The notes under the pieces were generated by a model. The model saw only the letters and a list, made by a program, of their open reading frames with translations, was not told the DNA's origin and ran no database searches. DNA of 64,000 nt from Ziziphus jujuba (Eukaryota > Streptophyta > Magnoliopsida > Rosales > Rhamnaceae), in NCBI RefSeq assembly GCF_031755915.1, contig NC_083387.1, positions 21,409,001-21,473,000 of the forward strand, given 5' to 3'. Positions within the stretch are counted from its first letter, which is position 1, and every line of letters begins with the position of its first letter. The position numbers and the translations under genes were made by a program. Shown in pieces: positions 11,801 through 24,200 of this stretch.

Positions 11801-14800
11801 AGCATTTTGGCTGTTACAATATATCTTATAACCCTTCAAATTAATGCTCATTTAATTAAGTAAATGCCATAACCATAACATCTCCTTATCGGCTTTTGCT
11901 ATGATAATGTACTCTGCTTCTATCGTAGATAAAGCTACATACTTTTACAATCTTGACTGCTATGACAAAGTTTCTCTAGCAAAAGCGTAAAGATAATCTG
12001 AAGTAGATTTCCTACTATCAAAGTCTTAAACCATATCTGCATTTGTATAGCCTTCTAGAATTAGATCACATTTTCCGTAACATAAGCATATTTTCGATGT
12101 ACCCCTAAAATGCTTGAGAATCCACTTGATTGCTTCCCATTATTCTTTTACAAGATTTAAAAGAAATCTACTCACGGTACCAACTGCATGAGCATCTTTA
12201 GTCTCGTATACACTATTGTATATATCAGACTTCCCACCACTGAAGAATAAGGCTCTGAAACTATCTCCTCTATCTTTTTTCTAGATGAGGGGCATGATCT
12301 CTTATCCAATTTGAAATGGTTTGCTAGTAGAATGTTAACTAGTTTGGTGTTATTCATGCTGAATCTCTTTAGGAATCATTTGACATACTTCTCCTGAATT
12401 AGCCATAACTTGTGATTCTTCCTATCTTAGGCTATTCGTATTCCCAACATTTGTTGAGTTGGTCTTAAGTCCTTCATATTAAATTACTTGGAAAGTTCCT
12501 TCTTTAGTTGAGTTTGATTATCAACATGTCATTGACATATAGCAAAAATGTAATAAAGTTTTTATTTGAAAATCTCTGAATATAAATACACTGGTTTGCA
12601 TTAGTCGTTTTATATCTTTGACTTACCATAAAAAAGTCAAACTTCCTTTACCACTGTCTAGCTGCTTATTTAAGGCTATACAAACTCTTCTATAGCTTGC
12701 AAACGAGGTTCTCTTTCCCTAGAACCTCAAAACCTTATGGTCGTTCCATATAAATCTACTTATGTAGATCACTATGAAGGAATGTGGTTTTCACATCCAT
12801 TTGCAAAACTCTAGCTTTAAGTTGGCTATAGATCGAGAATAAGTCGTATTAAACACATATTCACCACTGATGAGAAAATCTCATCAAAGTTAATTCCTTT
12901 CTTCTAAAGTAAACCTTTGACAACTAATCGGGTCTCGTGTTTTATCACTCTTCCTTTTTCTTGAGCTTGAACACCCATTTATTTTTTAGTGCCTTCTTTT
13001 CTTTTGGAAGCTCAACCAACTCATGAATATGGTTCTTTTACGAAGACTCCATCTTATCTTGCATTGCATTGCAAGCATTTTTCTCTATCTTAGCTTCCTA
13101 CAAACTCTTTGGCTCCCCTTCTTTAATAAGTAAAATATATCAAAGTTCTAGATATTTCTTTGATGGAATAAGGGCTCATTTAGATCTTTAGAGAGGTATA
13201 CCATCATTTGGTCATTATGATGGTCTTGCAGCTTTGGTGTTTAAGCTTATCCTTACTCAACATCCTTTTCTCTCTCCTATTCTGTTTCTAATAATTCTCT
13301 ATGTACCTCTATCATCTATGATGATTTATGCTGGCATAGGATGAGGAACAAAATCATAGGCACTATTACTAAAAGACTTCATTGGTTTTACAATGTCTTC
13401 TATAGTCCGATTTCATGAAATACTACATCTCTACTTCTAATAACCTTCTTTGCCTTTAGATCCAATAATTTGTATTAGGATTATTAATCTCCATATCCAG
13501 TGAAGAAGCATGGAGTAGTTTTTGCATCAAGCTTCTATCTAAACTCCTTAGATATATATGCAAAGCTAAACATCCAAATATTCTTAAATGAGAGTAGGAA
13601 AGATTCATACCAGATCACACTTTCTTAGAATTCCAAAATGCAATGGTATGGATGGCGAAATGTTAACCAAATAGAAGGTGGCACGAACAGCTTCTCCCCA
13701 TAATGGCTTAGTAGCTTAACCATACTGAACATGCTTCTGAACTTCTCCATAATTGTCAAATTCATTCTCTTGGCTAAACTACTATCCTATGGGGTGTGTG
13801 GGACCATCTTCTTATGCCGAATACCTTATTCTCTATAGTAGGCATCAAACTCTCTGGAAGCATGCTTACATATATTGTTTAAGCAAATACACTTTAGCTT
13901 CTTTCCTGTCTCACATTCTACTATGGCATGGAACACTTTGAAGTGATCTAAAATTTGGTCTTTCGTCTTCAGGAAATGGTCTAACACCTTCGTGAACTAT
14001 CATCAATAAAGGTCAGGAAATATTCATTGTCATCTAGAGATTCCACCTCCAAAGGCCCACAAGCATCAAAACTGCACCAGACTAAGCAACTTTGATCTTC
14101 TTATTAAAAAGGACATAAATAAGACTTTGTGTTGCTTACCATACAAAGAATGATTACAAAGATCTAGCACAATATCCTTGGAAATAATAACAAACTTCCT
14201 TTTTCATCAAGATAGATAATCATTTCTCACTCATGTAATCGAGTCTCCGGTACCATAGATTTTGAGATACATCGCCTTTTATAATGTTGAGGTCATCTGC
14301 ATAAATTTTCACGTGAATCTTGTAACATGTTCACAAATATGTCCTCAAGTGAAACAATCATAGCATCTTTTGCCAATTTCTATGTGCTCTTGTAAAAGTG
14401 GTTGCCAAAACCTTCCTTGTCAAAGGCTATTCTTGAGAGTAGATTGAGCCGAAAGTCTGGAATATATCGGAAATCCTTCAACGTAATTGTATGTCCAATT
14501 TTGGTCTTCATCTAAACATCACCAATTCCAACAATTTTAGCGAAACTTGTATTTTCCATCTTCACTGAGCCAAAGTCTCTTGCTTTGTACATTTTTCAAA
14601 ATTCCATGTACAGAGTAACATGGTCGGATGCTGCAGTATCAACTAGTCACTCGATGTCTTGGCTTAAAACGCGAAGGCAAGTTTCTTAGTGTGTGGAACA
14701 ATATGCCACTTCTCCTCTAACAATGACTAAAGTTTCACCATCCTCCTTAAACTGATTGCTTTTCTGTCTCTACTCTTGCAACATCTTCTTGCAATACTTC

Positions 14801-16422
14801 TTCAAGTTACCTTCTCGGCCATAGTAATGACATTTATCTGTTAACCTTCTCCCATTTATGGATTTGCCTCTACTTTGGCTTCTACCTTGATGCTGTTTGG
14901 ATTACCATATTGCTATGTCCCTTGTTTCTCTATAACAAAGGCATGTGATTGATCATTGCCTATGTCATTTCTCCTAGCATCCTCGTTAAATAGGGCATCT
15001 GTTACCATAACCATGATAAATTTACAGTTAGGAACCGAATTGCTGATAGAGACTACCAGCAGCTCCCAACTCTCTGGAAGAGAGCTAAGAAGTAGTAGTG
15101 TTTGTTCCTCATCCCCTAGTTGCAACTTCAATGCACATAACTAATTACCAAATTTTAAAACATGCTTGATGTGCTCGGCTACAAAAGTTCCTTTCTTTAA
15201 CTTTAAATTCACCAAAGGCCTCATTAGCAAGGTTTTATTTCAAGCAATCTTGGCTTGATACATGTCTTCCAACTTCTAGAGGGCGTATGTATATGTCACC
15301 TGTGCAATATGATGGAAGATATTGTGATCGATCTATTGCCGAATTTGACTGATCCTTTTTTGTTCAACTTCTTCCATTTTGCTTCTTTGGTGGATCGGGA
15401 TTCTTTCCTTTAACATCCAAGGGGCCAAACAAATCCTCATAATTTTAGGAGATCTTCTATCCAAGGTCTCCAAAATGTATAGTTGGTGGCTATAAACTTG
15501 ATCATAGCTCCTAAATATGATTCCTCCATTGACATCTTACTTTACAAAAGCTTGATTTTAAAAAAAAAATGGGAACTAAATTTGGCAAAATAGAATCCAC
15601 CAATGCATCTGGAATGGTAAAAAACATTGGATATGACTATTTTTGGGTCAAAATTTGAACCTTAAAAAATGTGAGGTAAAAGTGCAATTTTCTAAAATTT
15701 TTAAGCCAAATTGCAAATACCAAAATATTTGAGAAAAATCTAAAAATATTGGAAAATATAAAGGCATTTTTGCAATTTCTTAAGGCCATTATTGACGTGA
15801 CTAATTACATGGCAGATTGGCTAATGTGGTAATGCCATGTCACCACGTGGCAGATGAACTGGTTGCTAACATGGCTCGACAGACGTGTCATAACTCTTGT
15901 AGCTGGGCTTGGCTTAAAAGCACATGGAAGGCATGTAGCATGTTAATCAAAGCATGAAACTTGCCAAAACTTTGACTGGCACATGGAGGTCCTATTGGGC
16001 ATATTCTTTTTATTTCGACGAAATTTATCTCTTGGTATGTTCAAAATTTTGTTGGAGCTCATTAGCAGTGAACCCTATCTTGGTACCTGACTCTGATACC
16101 ACTTCTTATGATTCTCTATCTATGAAAAACACATAAAACAAACACAAAAAATAAAGAAAAATGAAACATAAAAATATTGAGAAAAAAAAGATGTATTATT
16201 TCTCTCTTAAATTAATACCAAAAAAAAATTTCTCTAAAAACTTTCTCTAGAGTTTCATTTTTGGAAAAAAAAACTTGTGTTGTCAGTGATATGTGTGATA
16301 CAAGACTGAAAAACTAAGCACCTATTTATAAGGTTTCTAAGATTGTCTTTTATACAAAACAACTTGATCATCAAGTAAGCTTAGTCATTAAGTAAACTTA
16401 AGGAACAATTTAAAAAAAAATA
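11562..16422 (-). mobile_element. Decayed Ty1/copia retrotransposon inside LEA_2 pseudogene exon 2
   Basis: Minus-strand copia remnants, read from right to left. A primer-binding-site match (complement of gactctgatacca) lies at about 16091-16104. A gag piece at 14913-15131 includes LLLLSSLPESWELLV and VTDALFNEDARR. A zinc-knuckle relic (CHYYGREGNLKKYC, second Cys lost) is near 14780-14840. A protease relic follows at about 14600-14650, then integrase relics. An RT C-terminal relic with SVVGSLIYTIVYTR lies at 12172-12357. All frames carry stops and indels. LTR borders are not clear. A direct repeat of about 40 bp flanks the element (11521-11561 and 16423-16463). Confidence 0.75.
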
Positions 16423-17329
16423 AAAAAACTAATAGGTTGGGCTTTAGGAGGAAGCTGGATCCCATATATGTTGCCACTCCAGTTTGATCATTCCCACCTT
16501 GTATGGTAAAGCTCGTGAATACTATGTTCTGCTCCAAAACCAAACAATATGCTTTTATTATATGCTTGGCTTGTTTTTCACTCATTAAAAAAAAAAAAAA
16601 TTAAACATTCTTTTTTGTTGAGCATTTTAATCTGAAATAAAATTCAAATTATATTTTTTTGTTTTTTTTTTTAAATTAAGGTTCTATACTCAACTAACCC
16701 ATGAAAATTACTCATTCCCACTTTAAGCCCCAAAATCCTAAAAAAACTTATGCTACCGAGTTGACTCGGAGAACCCCTCATTGTGATTAGAGATGAACCG
16801 TTTCTCAACGAGCTATCTCAACCTTCAATTCACTCAAACAAATTTAAAAAAAAAAAAAAAAGTTGATAAAGATTAACAAAACCCCAAAAACCCTAGCTCC
16901 ACAATAATTTCAAGCTTGTAAGTTTTACTAGCACCCTAAAGAATCAACAAAAACACGATGAAGAGAACCATAAACAACAGCATGAAACAAACGTATAACC
17001 TCACATTATGACTAGGATCAGCAGTTCCATCATCGTATTTGTTGTCATTGTTGGACTCTTCATCCTGTTGTACCTTTTTCTAAGTGGAAGAGACTCTTAG
17101 GGTTTTTCAGAGAGGCAGAGAACCGCAAGGTCGAAGATTTTTAGGAATGGTGAATCGGCAAGCAATGGTAATGGTAGTGAGGCAAACCACCCGAAGGACT
17201 AAAGCCGTAAGACATTTTCTTGACATCATGGTTGGAAAGGCTCTAAACATAGTAGATCGGATGGTGCGGCAATTGAGGTAGCATCGATTGGTCAAAGCTT
17301 GTCACCTCTCAATCAAACTTTGCATGCAT

Positions 17330-18268
17330 TATTGCTGGTGGCATTAGAGAAGGGAAGATATAGGACCAAAACGCAAATATTTTCAATTTTGCAAAAAAGG
17401 AAGAAAAATTTCGTGTAGAGATTTGAGCTTTAGAAAATGAAGTGATGGGTAACAACAGGCCCTACGAAGGATGAAGTAGAAACCCAGAACTTCTATAAAT
17501 ACAAAACTTTGAATACGAGCACGATGTTTTTTTCTTTTCATTTTCATTTTTTTTTTCTTGGTGCGTAGTGTTCACGCTTTTAATTAGTCCTGGAAACATG
17601 TTGTATCATATTTGTTGGTAATGTATCATGTTAAGTGTTGTGTTATGCCATGTTCATGTCAAAATTTTCTTATCCTAACCCAACTCATTAAGCTTTTATT
17701 TTAAAATATGCAAATCTAAATCTATTGGTTAAATTATCAACCCATTTTCCAACCATTAATATGTTAAATTTAATCAAAAAATTATTTTTAACAAAATAAA
17801 AAAATCTATAACAAATATTTAAAATGAATACAATCTCCTGATTAATAGTTCATACTAAAAAATAATAAAAATATTTACAATTACAAAATTAAATATTAAA
17901 GAAATAATATAATATTAAATCAATAATGACAAAAATAAATCCAACACATGTACTTGATTTTATATACCTATTTTTTTTAAGGAAAAAAAAAACACATAAT
18001 TATTATATCATTTTACAAAATCCAACACATGTACTTGATTTTATATACCTATTTTTTTAAGGAAAAAAAAAACACATAATTATTATATCATTTTACAAAC
18101 GCAAAGTCCAATAAAAAAAATTCAGCAACATATTCAGTACCTATTAAAAAACACAAACAAAACAAAACAAAACAAAACAAATCACACACAAATAATAATT
18201 ATTATACTTATATCCTTTTGCAAATTGAAAAGTACAAAAATTAAAAATTAAAATAAATTTGTTTGAAA
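17330..18268. other. Non-coding DNA between the LEA_2 relic and the hAT element
   Basis: AT-rich DNA. Homology to the other copy fades out at about 17580. It contains a near-perfect 81-bp tandem duplication, entered separately, and an acaaa(ac)n run near 18150-18180. No gene is visible. Confidence 0.7.
17941..18100. repeat. Near-identical 81-bp tandem duplication
   Basis: ccaacacatgtacttgattt begins at 17941 and again at 18022. Both copies run through an A-tract and end in tattatatcattttacaaa. Only homopolymer length differs, so the duplication looks recent. Confidence 0.95.
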
Positions 18269-18589
18269 TAGGAATGTCAATGGGGCGGGATGGGGCTGGT
18301 TTTTAAAATTTCATCCCCATTCCTGCGGGGAATTTTCCATCCTATCCCTGTGGTTTTTTCCATTTCTTTATAGACAGGACAGGGTGGTTTTCCCCCTTTT
18401 TTTTCTTCAAACTTCAAACTTCAAGTATCTTAGCTGCAGCCGAAACACAAATGCATTATGAATATAAATATATATTTAAACAAAAGAGAAGCATGAAGAA
18501 TTTTCAAACAAAACTCTTGCTTCTACCATTCTAGAGTTCTTAGCATACCCTGCTATCATAGCATTTCAAGAAACTATATTTTTCATTGT

Positions 18590-18975
18590 CACTTGGACAA
18601 AAACCAGCCTTGTTGTTTCCAGATCACCATTCCTAACCAACCAGCAGTCATTAAATTCCAAGAAACAATATTCTTCTCTGGCATTGCATTCAACAAACTC
18701 CAAGCCTCATGAATCCTCCAAACACCTACCAATCCAAAGAGCATTGAAGTCCACGACACAACATTCCTCTTTGGCATCTTCTCAAAAGAATTGGCAAGCT
18801 TCAGACAAACCTCCCAAATTGCACATACACCAAACAATGAAGTACAATGAACAACACCACCATGTCCATCTCTCTCAGACAATTTCTCAAGTAGTTTACG
18901 TGCCTCCTGAAGTCTATGTTGAGAAAGGAATTGAAGGAGCCATGAATCATCGCAAGTGAATTTGGAGTAATGGGC
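18590..18975 (-). pseudogene. Pentatricopeptide-repeat (PPR) gene fragment captured in the hAT element
   Basis: The minus strand encodes a partial PPR protein. Visible are RLQEARKLLEKLSERDGHG, then degenerate repeats MPKRNVVSWTSMLFGL and MPEKNIVSWNLMTAG, the MPxRNVVSWNxM signature of plant PLS-type PPR proteins. The fragment has no start and runs into an in-frame stop at its end. It ends at the gypsy LTR boundary, so the retrotransposon may have cut it. PPR proteins act in organelle RNA processing, but this copy cannot. The parent is probably a mitochondrial PPR gene elsewhere. Confidence 0.8.
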
Positions 18976-18996
18976 AGTGGAAAATGCATATGGGTT

Positions 18997-20133
18997 TGAT
19001 GCGAATCCACCCGAGACTGTTCGACCGACAACCCGCTGGGGTGTTGACCCAATACAAATGAAGGTGGGACCGCTCACTAGGGCCCAAGCCAAGAAGTTCA
19101 AGGACAATCTTGCTATATTCATACAAGGAATAAGTCATAGTCAAGAGGGGTTGGCCATATCTAAAGAACCAAGGCCTGTTTTACTCATACAAGCAATAGA
19201 AGTCGATACGGACCCGGGTGACGGTTTTGGTACATTTTTGGAGTCCGGAAAGCATGAAATGGTTCCAATGATTTATGGGTTCAATACATATGCCTAAGAG
19301 GTCATGGAATCAAGTTAAAGCAGCCTCAAATGCAATCAAGAAGGGCTTGTATGGACAGCATCAATAATTTGGCCGAATTTGCTGTATTGCTTGCTGGCTT
19401 TACTGTATTAGCCTTTTCTTATTTTTCCAAGCATGGGCAACGTGTGGAACTTCATATTCAGCTTATTTGGCATCCTAAAAAGCATCTAGAAGCTGATTTG
19501 AAGCTCAAAGAGGTCAAAGATTGGTCAAAGTCAAATTAGTCAAAAAGCTAGTATTATAGTTTCCTAATTTTATTCTACTTTTTGTTTTAGGAAACTACCA
19601 TTACTTTTTAGTTTTTATTTATTTATTTTCTGGACAAATAAGTTTAGGAAAGTTATTATTTTATTATTTTCATTGTAAATTAATTAATTTCTAATTCAAA
19701 ATAAAGGAATTAATTAATCAATTTTAGTTTAGGAAACTTAGTTTAGGACATATTAGAATTCGGTCAAGTTTCCTAATTCCTATAGGAGTCCGGTTTTGAA
19801 TTAATTTTTTAGGGTTTGTTTTGTTTCTTTCAAGCCTATTTAAAGGCTTATTTTTCAATAATAATACAACTTTGATTTGATTGAGAAAATACTTGTGAGA
19901 TTAATTATCTCTTTGTTCTTTGAGAACACCTAAAACACCATTAGAGAATTGGTTGTTTTAGCTTGACTTATCAATAGGTTTTCCATCCCCTATTGTGGCG
20001 TCTACATTATACCAAGGTTTCTAACCACAGGTTGGTTAGGGGTTAAGGTCCATACCATTAGAACTTGAACTTAATTAAAGATCCGGGCTAATATAATACG
20101 AGTTTAGGAGCAGGTCGTCCTAGGTTCGTATCA
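18997..20133 (+). repeat. 5' LTR of the gypsy element
   Basis: 1137 bp with TG...CA ends. Its first 300 bp contain the reading frame that forms the C-terminus of the polyprotein in the 3' LTR ([18 protein letters not shown] through MIYGFNTYA and a stop at 19297). The end region has short direct sequence motifs such as tttcctaattcctatagg. Confidence 0.93.
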
Positions 20134-21294
20134 TTTGGTATCAGAGCTAAATTTTGTTCAGGTTTGATCTATCTTTATTTGCTTTATTTGTTTTTGTGTT
20201 ATTCTGCAATTTTAGCATTAGGTTAAGGTTGCATCCATCCCATACACGTTCTGCATCTTAAAAAAAAAAAAAAAATTCATTCCTAGTTGAATTAGGTTTC
20301 CTAGTTTTATCGTATTTTTGTTTCCTAATTTGTTGGTTGTCTTTTATCATTGTTCTTGATAATTTTGGTTTTTGTTGATTTTACTTTGCTGTTTTAGTCT
20401 TAGAAATTTGCATTCATATATTCAAAAAAAAAAAAAAAAAGAGTTTACGGCAACATTAAAAAAAAAAATTAAAAATAAAAAAAAAACTGCACATTTGTGT
20501 TTATTTGGAGGTCACGGGTTTGGTGTTTGTTTTGGAGTTGGAATTGCAATTTTGGTAATTATTCTTGCTACTGCAGTTGTTTATGTTCTGTGAGTGAAAA
20601 AAAAAAAAAAGAAAGAAAGAATAGGTAAAGCCGAATAAATAAATAAAAATATATATTTCAGTTTGTTGGAGTTTGATTTGTTTGCTGGAAATTTGTTGGA
20701 GCTGCTGGTTTTTGATTATTTATTCAATATTTGAGTTTCTGGGAAATTATTTTTGCTGCTGGATATTTGGATTTTGGGTGTTAAAATTTTTTGGATTAAA
20801 ATTAGTTAAAGGAATTGATACAAAACTTGAATTACAAGAACAACAACCAACACTTTTCTATATTTTTGTTCTCTTTGATTCTTGTTCGTATTTGAATTTC
20901 TTTTTCTGGAAATTTATTCTTGAAATCATAATCTACTACCATCTGGTGCAGTTTTAAAAAATTCCAACGTTTTCCCATTATTTTGTGTTTTCTTGTCTAG
21001 AAAGCCGAAAAATTAGGATTTGTTGGATTCTTTCGGCATTAACTACTTTTTGCTTACTGTTTGTTGATAAGTTTAATTAAAACATACTAGTGATCTAATT
21101 GCTGTTTTGTGGGTGTTTTAATTAGAACTTTGAGATAATTCATTGAGTGGAAAAAGGCAAGAGTGTGTGAGCTTAAAAGAGGGTAAAAGCCGAAACTAGT
21201 GTGCAAACACGAGTGTCGAGACCTTGTTTGAGTGAAACACGTGAGGGAGTGAATATTTTGAGGATTTATTTTATTTTTGCAGTATTTTACTAAC
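20134..21294 (+). other. Gypsy untranslated leader with primer binding site
   Basis: The primer binding site tggtatcagagcta (20136-20149) is two bases after the LTR. The remaining leader of about 1.1 kb is T-rich with A-tracts at 20261-20275, 20424-20440 and 20458-20486, and has no credible ORF before the gag ATG. Confidence 0.8.
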
Positions 21295-24200
21295 ATGGCA
21301 GATTCTAGAATAAGAAGAGGGGATCCACCCTTGAGGATCAATGAGGAAGAGTCCGTAGCATTCCATGGGGATGACCGAGCTACCGGGAGTGGAGACCAAG
21401 TGGACATGAGAGCTGTTTTGGAATCAATACAGCGGGTTAGTGCTCAAGTTAAGCATGTAAATCAAAGAGTGGGAAGACTAGAAGCCTCACAAGGAAGGCC
21501 GAATACAAGAAATAGGCAAGAATTCCATGGAGGACGAGGCCGAGGACGAGGAGGTCGCGAGAGGCTGAGAGAGGAATTTGATGAGGAGCCATTCGACGGC
21601 GACTTTGAGGAAGGTATGGACGAAACCTTTGCTGTCCAAGATAGAGCTGGCCATGGGAGATATAGGAGGGAAGATACAGATGATGATTTGGGAAATATCA
21701 AGGTTAACATCCCACCTTTTATGGGTAAAAGTGATCCCGAAGCTTATTTGGAGTGGGAAGAAAAAATGGAGATGATTTTTTACTGCCACAACTATTCGGA
21801 AGGTAAGAAGGTGAAGTTGGCAGCAATGGAGTTTGGCTATTATGCACTCCAATGGTGGACAAATGAGCAAAGCACCCGAAGGAAAGTTGGTGATGACTTA
21901 ATTACAACATGGCGACAAATGAAAGGAGCCATGAGGAAGCGGTTTGTGCCATCCCATTACCATAGGTTGCTGCATCAGCAGCTTCAATCTTTGTCTCAAG
22001 GAAGTAGGTCCGTGGAGGATTATTGCAAAAAGATGGAGATGTTAATGATGATGCTGAATATGAATGAGGATAGGGAGGCAACCATGGCAAGATTTCTTGG
22101 AGGATTAAACCGAGACATTGCCAACCAACTTGAATTACAACAATACTTGGAATTGGAGGAGATGTTGCATGTAGCAATTAAGCTTGAGAACCAATTCAAG
22201 ATGAGGGGTGTTAGTACACGGTTTGGAGGAGTTTCTAGCAGTGGAAGGACAAGTTCAAGTGGCTGGAAAAACAATTCCACTTATGAAAACAAGTTGAAGC
22301 CGAAATTAGGAGAAGAAACTACCAACCGGCCAAGAAGGGAGGTCAAGACCGAATCTGTCCAAGCACTTAGAGGTGAGATAAAATCTGATCCTAAACCTCA
22401 AAAATCCAGAGAAATAATTTGTTTTAAGTGCCAAGGAAGAGGACACATAGCCAGCCAATGCCCAAATAGAAGAATCATGGTATTAGAGGGTGATGGTGAG
22501 CTGGAATCCGCAAGTGAAGAAAGTGGGGCTGAAACCGAGCAAGAGGAGGATTGCAATGAAGATGAACCCGAGCCTGTAGATACATCTAATGCCGAGTTGA
22601 GCTTGGTTTCAAGGAGAGTACTTGCTGTCTACAAAGATGAAGAGCAGATACAAAGGGAAAACATCTTCCACACTCGCTGCAAAATACAAGGTAAAATTTG
22701 TAGCATGATTATAGATAGTGGGAGTTGTACTAATGTGATAAGTAATCTTGTAGTTGATAAATTAGGCTTGAAAATAATTAAACATCCAGAACCTTATAGA
22801 TTACAATGGCTTAATGATAGTGGTGAGATGAAAGTAAACAAACAAGCCAAAGTAAAATTTAATATAGGTAGATATGAGGATGTAGTTTTATGTGACAAAC
22901 CCATGATTGCTGGTCATATACTATTAGGTAGACCATCTCAATTTGATAAAGATGCTACTCATTTTGGTTGAGAAAATAGTATTGTTTTCAGGTTTAAAGG
23001 GAAGAAGGTCAAGCTGGAACCATTATCTCCTAAAGAGGTTTACAAAGACCAATTACAAATGCAACAAAGGAGAGAAGCCGAAAAGCTCAAGGAAAAAGCA
23101 AGTATGGCACCAACGGCTTCACCGTCCTTTCAAGAAGGTAAGATTGAGGTTGCTGACCAAGGTAAGATTTCTAAGGTTCATATTGAGTGAAAAGATCAAG
23201 GGAAAACCGAAAGAGAGGGAAAAGGAAGTGGCAAACCCGCATGCTTGGAGAAGGAAGAGGAATCCGAAGGTTTGCGCCAATCCAAGGGAAAAAAAGAAAA
23301 AGAAAGAAAGGAAAGGTTAAGTAGCAATTTTTATTTGAGTTTAGGGGATATTAATAAGGTTATTGAGTGTAAGAAACCTTTGCTGGTCATGCTTTACAAA
23401 GAAAATTATTTTAATGATCAAACTAACTTTGAAGAACTTGAATTGCCAAGTTCAATGATTTCTCTTTTGAAGGAATTTGGAGATGTTTTCCCAAATGAGA
23501 TTCCAAGTGGACTACCACCTATTCGAGGGATAGAACATCAAATTGACTTTGTTCCAGGGGCTGCCATACCAAATAGACCAGCTTATAGGAGCAATCCCAA
23601 AGAAACAAAGGAGCTGCAAAAACAGGTAAGTGATTTGCTTGATAAAGGATACATTCGTGAGAGTTTAAGTCCATGTGCTGTTCCTGTTTTGTTGGTACCT
23701 AAAAAGGATGGTTCTTGGAGGATGTGTGTTGATTGTAGGGCTATAAACAACATTACCATCAAATATAGACATCCCATTCCTAGATTAGATGATATGCTTG
23801 ATGAGTTGCATGGTGCTTGCATGTTTATAAAAATTGATCTTAGGAGTGGTTATCACCAAATTAGGATGAAAGAAGGTGATGAATGGAAAACCGCATTCAA
23901 AACTAAATATAGGCTGTATGAATGGTTAGTTATGCCTTTTGGATTATCCAATGCACCTAGTACTTTCATGAGACTTATGAATCATGTAATGCGTCCATTT
24001 ATTGGTAAATTTGTGGTTGTTTATTTTGATGACATTTTAATATATAGCCGAAATTTGGATGACCATGTGGATCAACTTAGGCAAGTTTTGCAAGTTCTTA
24101 GAAAGGAAAGATTGTTTGCTAACATTAAAAAATGTGAATTTTGCAAAGAAGAGCTTGTGTTTCTAGGTTTTGTAGTAAGTGCTGCAGGAATAAAAGTTGA

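Larger units (their letters stand above)
9484..17329 (-). pseudogene. LEA_2-domain membrane protein, copy 1, dead
   Basis: Counterpart of the intact gene at 52049-54887, here broken in many places. Exon 1 (16897-17329) has a TGA six codons after its start (M-H-A-K-F-D-stop) and its donor GT is lost. Exon 2 is cut: its 3' part survives near 11265-11282 and its 5' part at about 16460-16535, with a copia-derived insert between them and about 120 bp of exon missing. Exon 3 (9484-9766) has a TCG-to-TAG stop in the conserved YGGLSF segment, and its acceptor AG has become TG. The decay suggests it was released from selection while the second copy kept the function. Confidence 0.9.
3790..17580. repeat. 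Segmental duplication, copy 1 (main block)
   Basis: From LHT exon 3 to just past LEA_2 exon 1 this block is collinear with 39238-55190. The paired landmarks are LHT exons 3-5, the 3' flank, the dehydrin gene, the tandem taagagctaagtcc repeats (8410-8505 and 51585-51672), and the LEA_2 exons. Private insertions break the collinearity. Here they are a copia remnant in LEA_2 exon 2 and about 550 bp at 8508-9053 that copy 2 lacks. Confidence 0.9.

Noticed and set aside
18161..18180. Short regular repeats considered as a CRISPR or satellite array
   Set aside because: Simple aaaac microsatellite units without spacers. CRISPR arrays are not expected in a plant nuclear genome and none was seen.
18977..19297. 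Possible small gene ending in FNTYA at the left gypsy LTR
   Set aside because: The same frame is found in all three LTR copies and joins the polyprotein at the 3' LTR. It is the C-terminal part of the gypsy polyprotein, not a host gene.
21462..22280. Several minus-strand ORFs under the gypsy gag
   Set aside because: They mirror the long gag frame; composition is typical of antisense shadows and no domain is recognisable.
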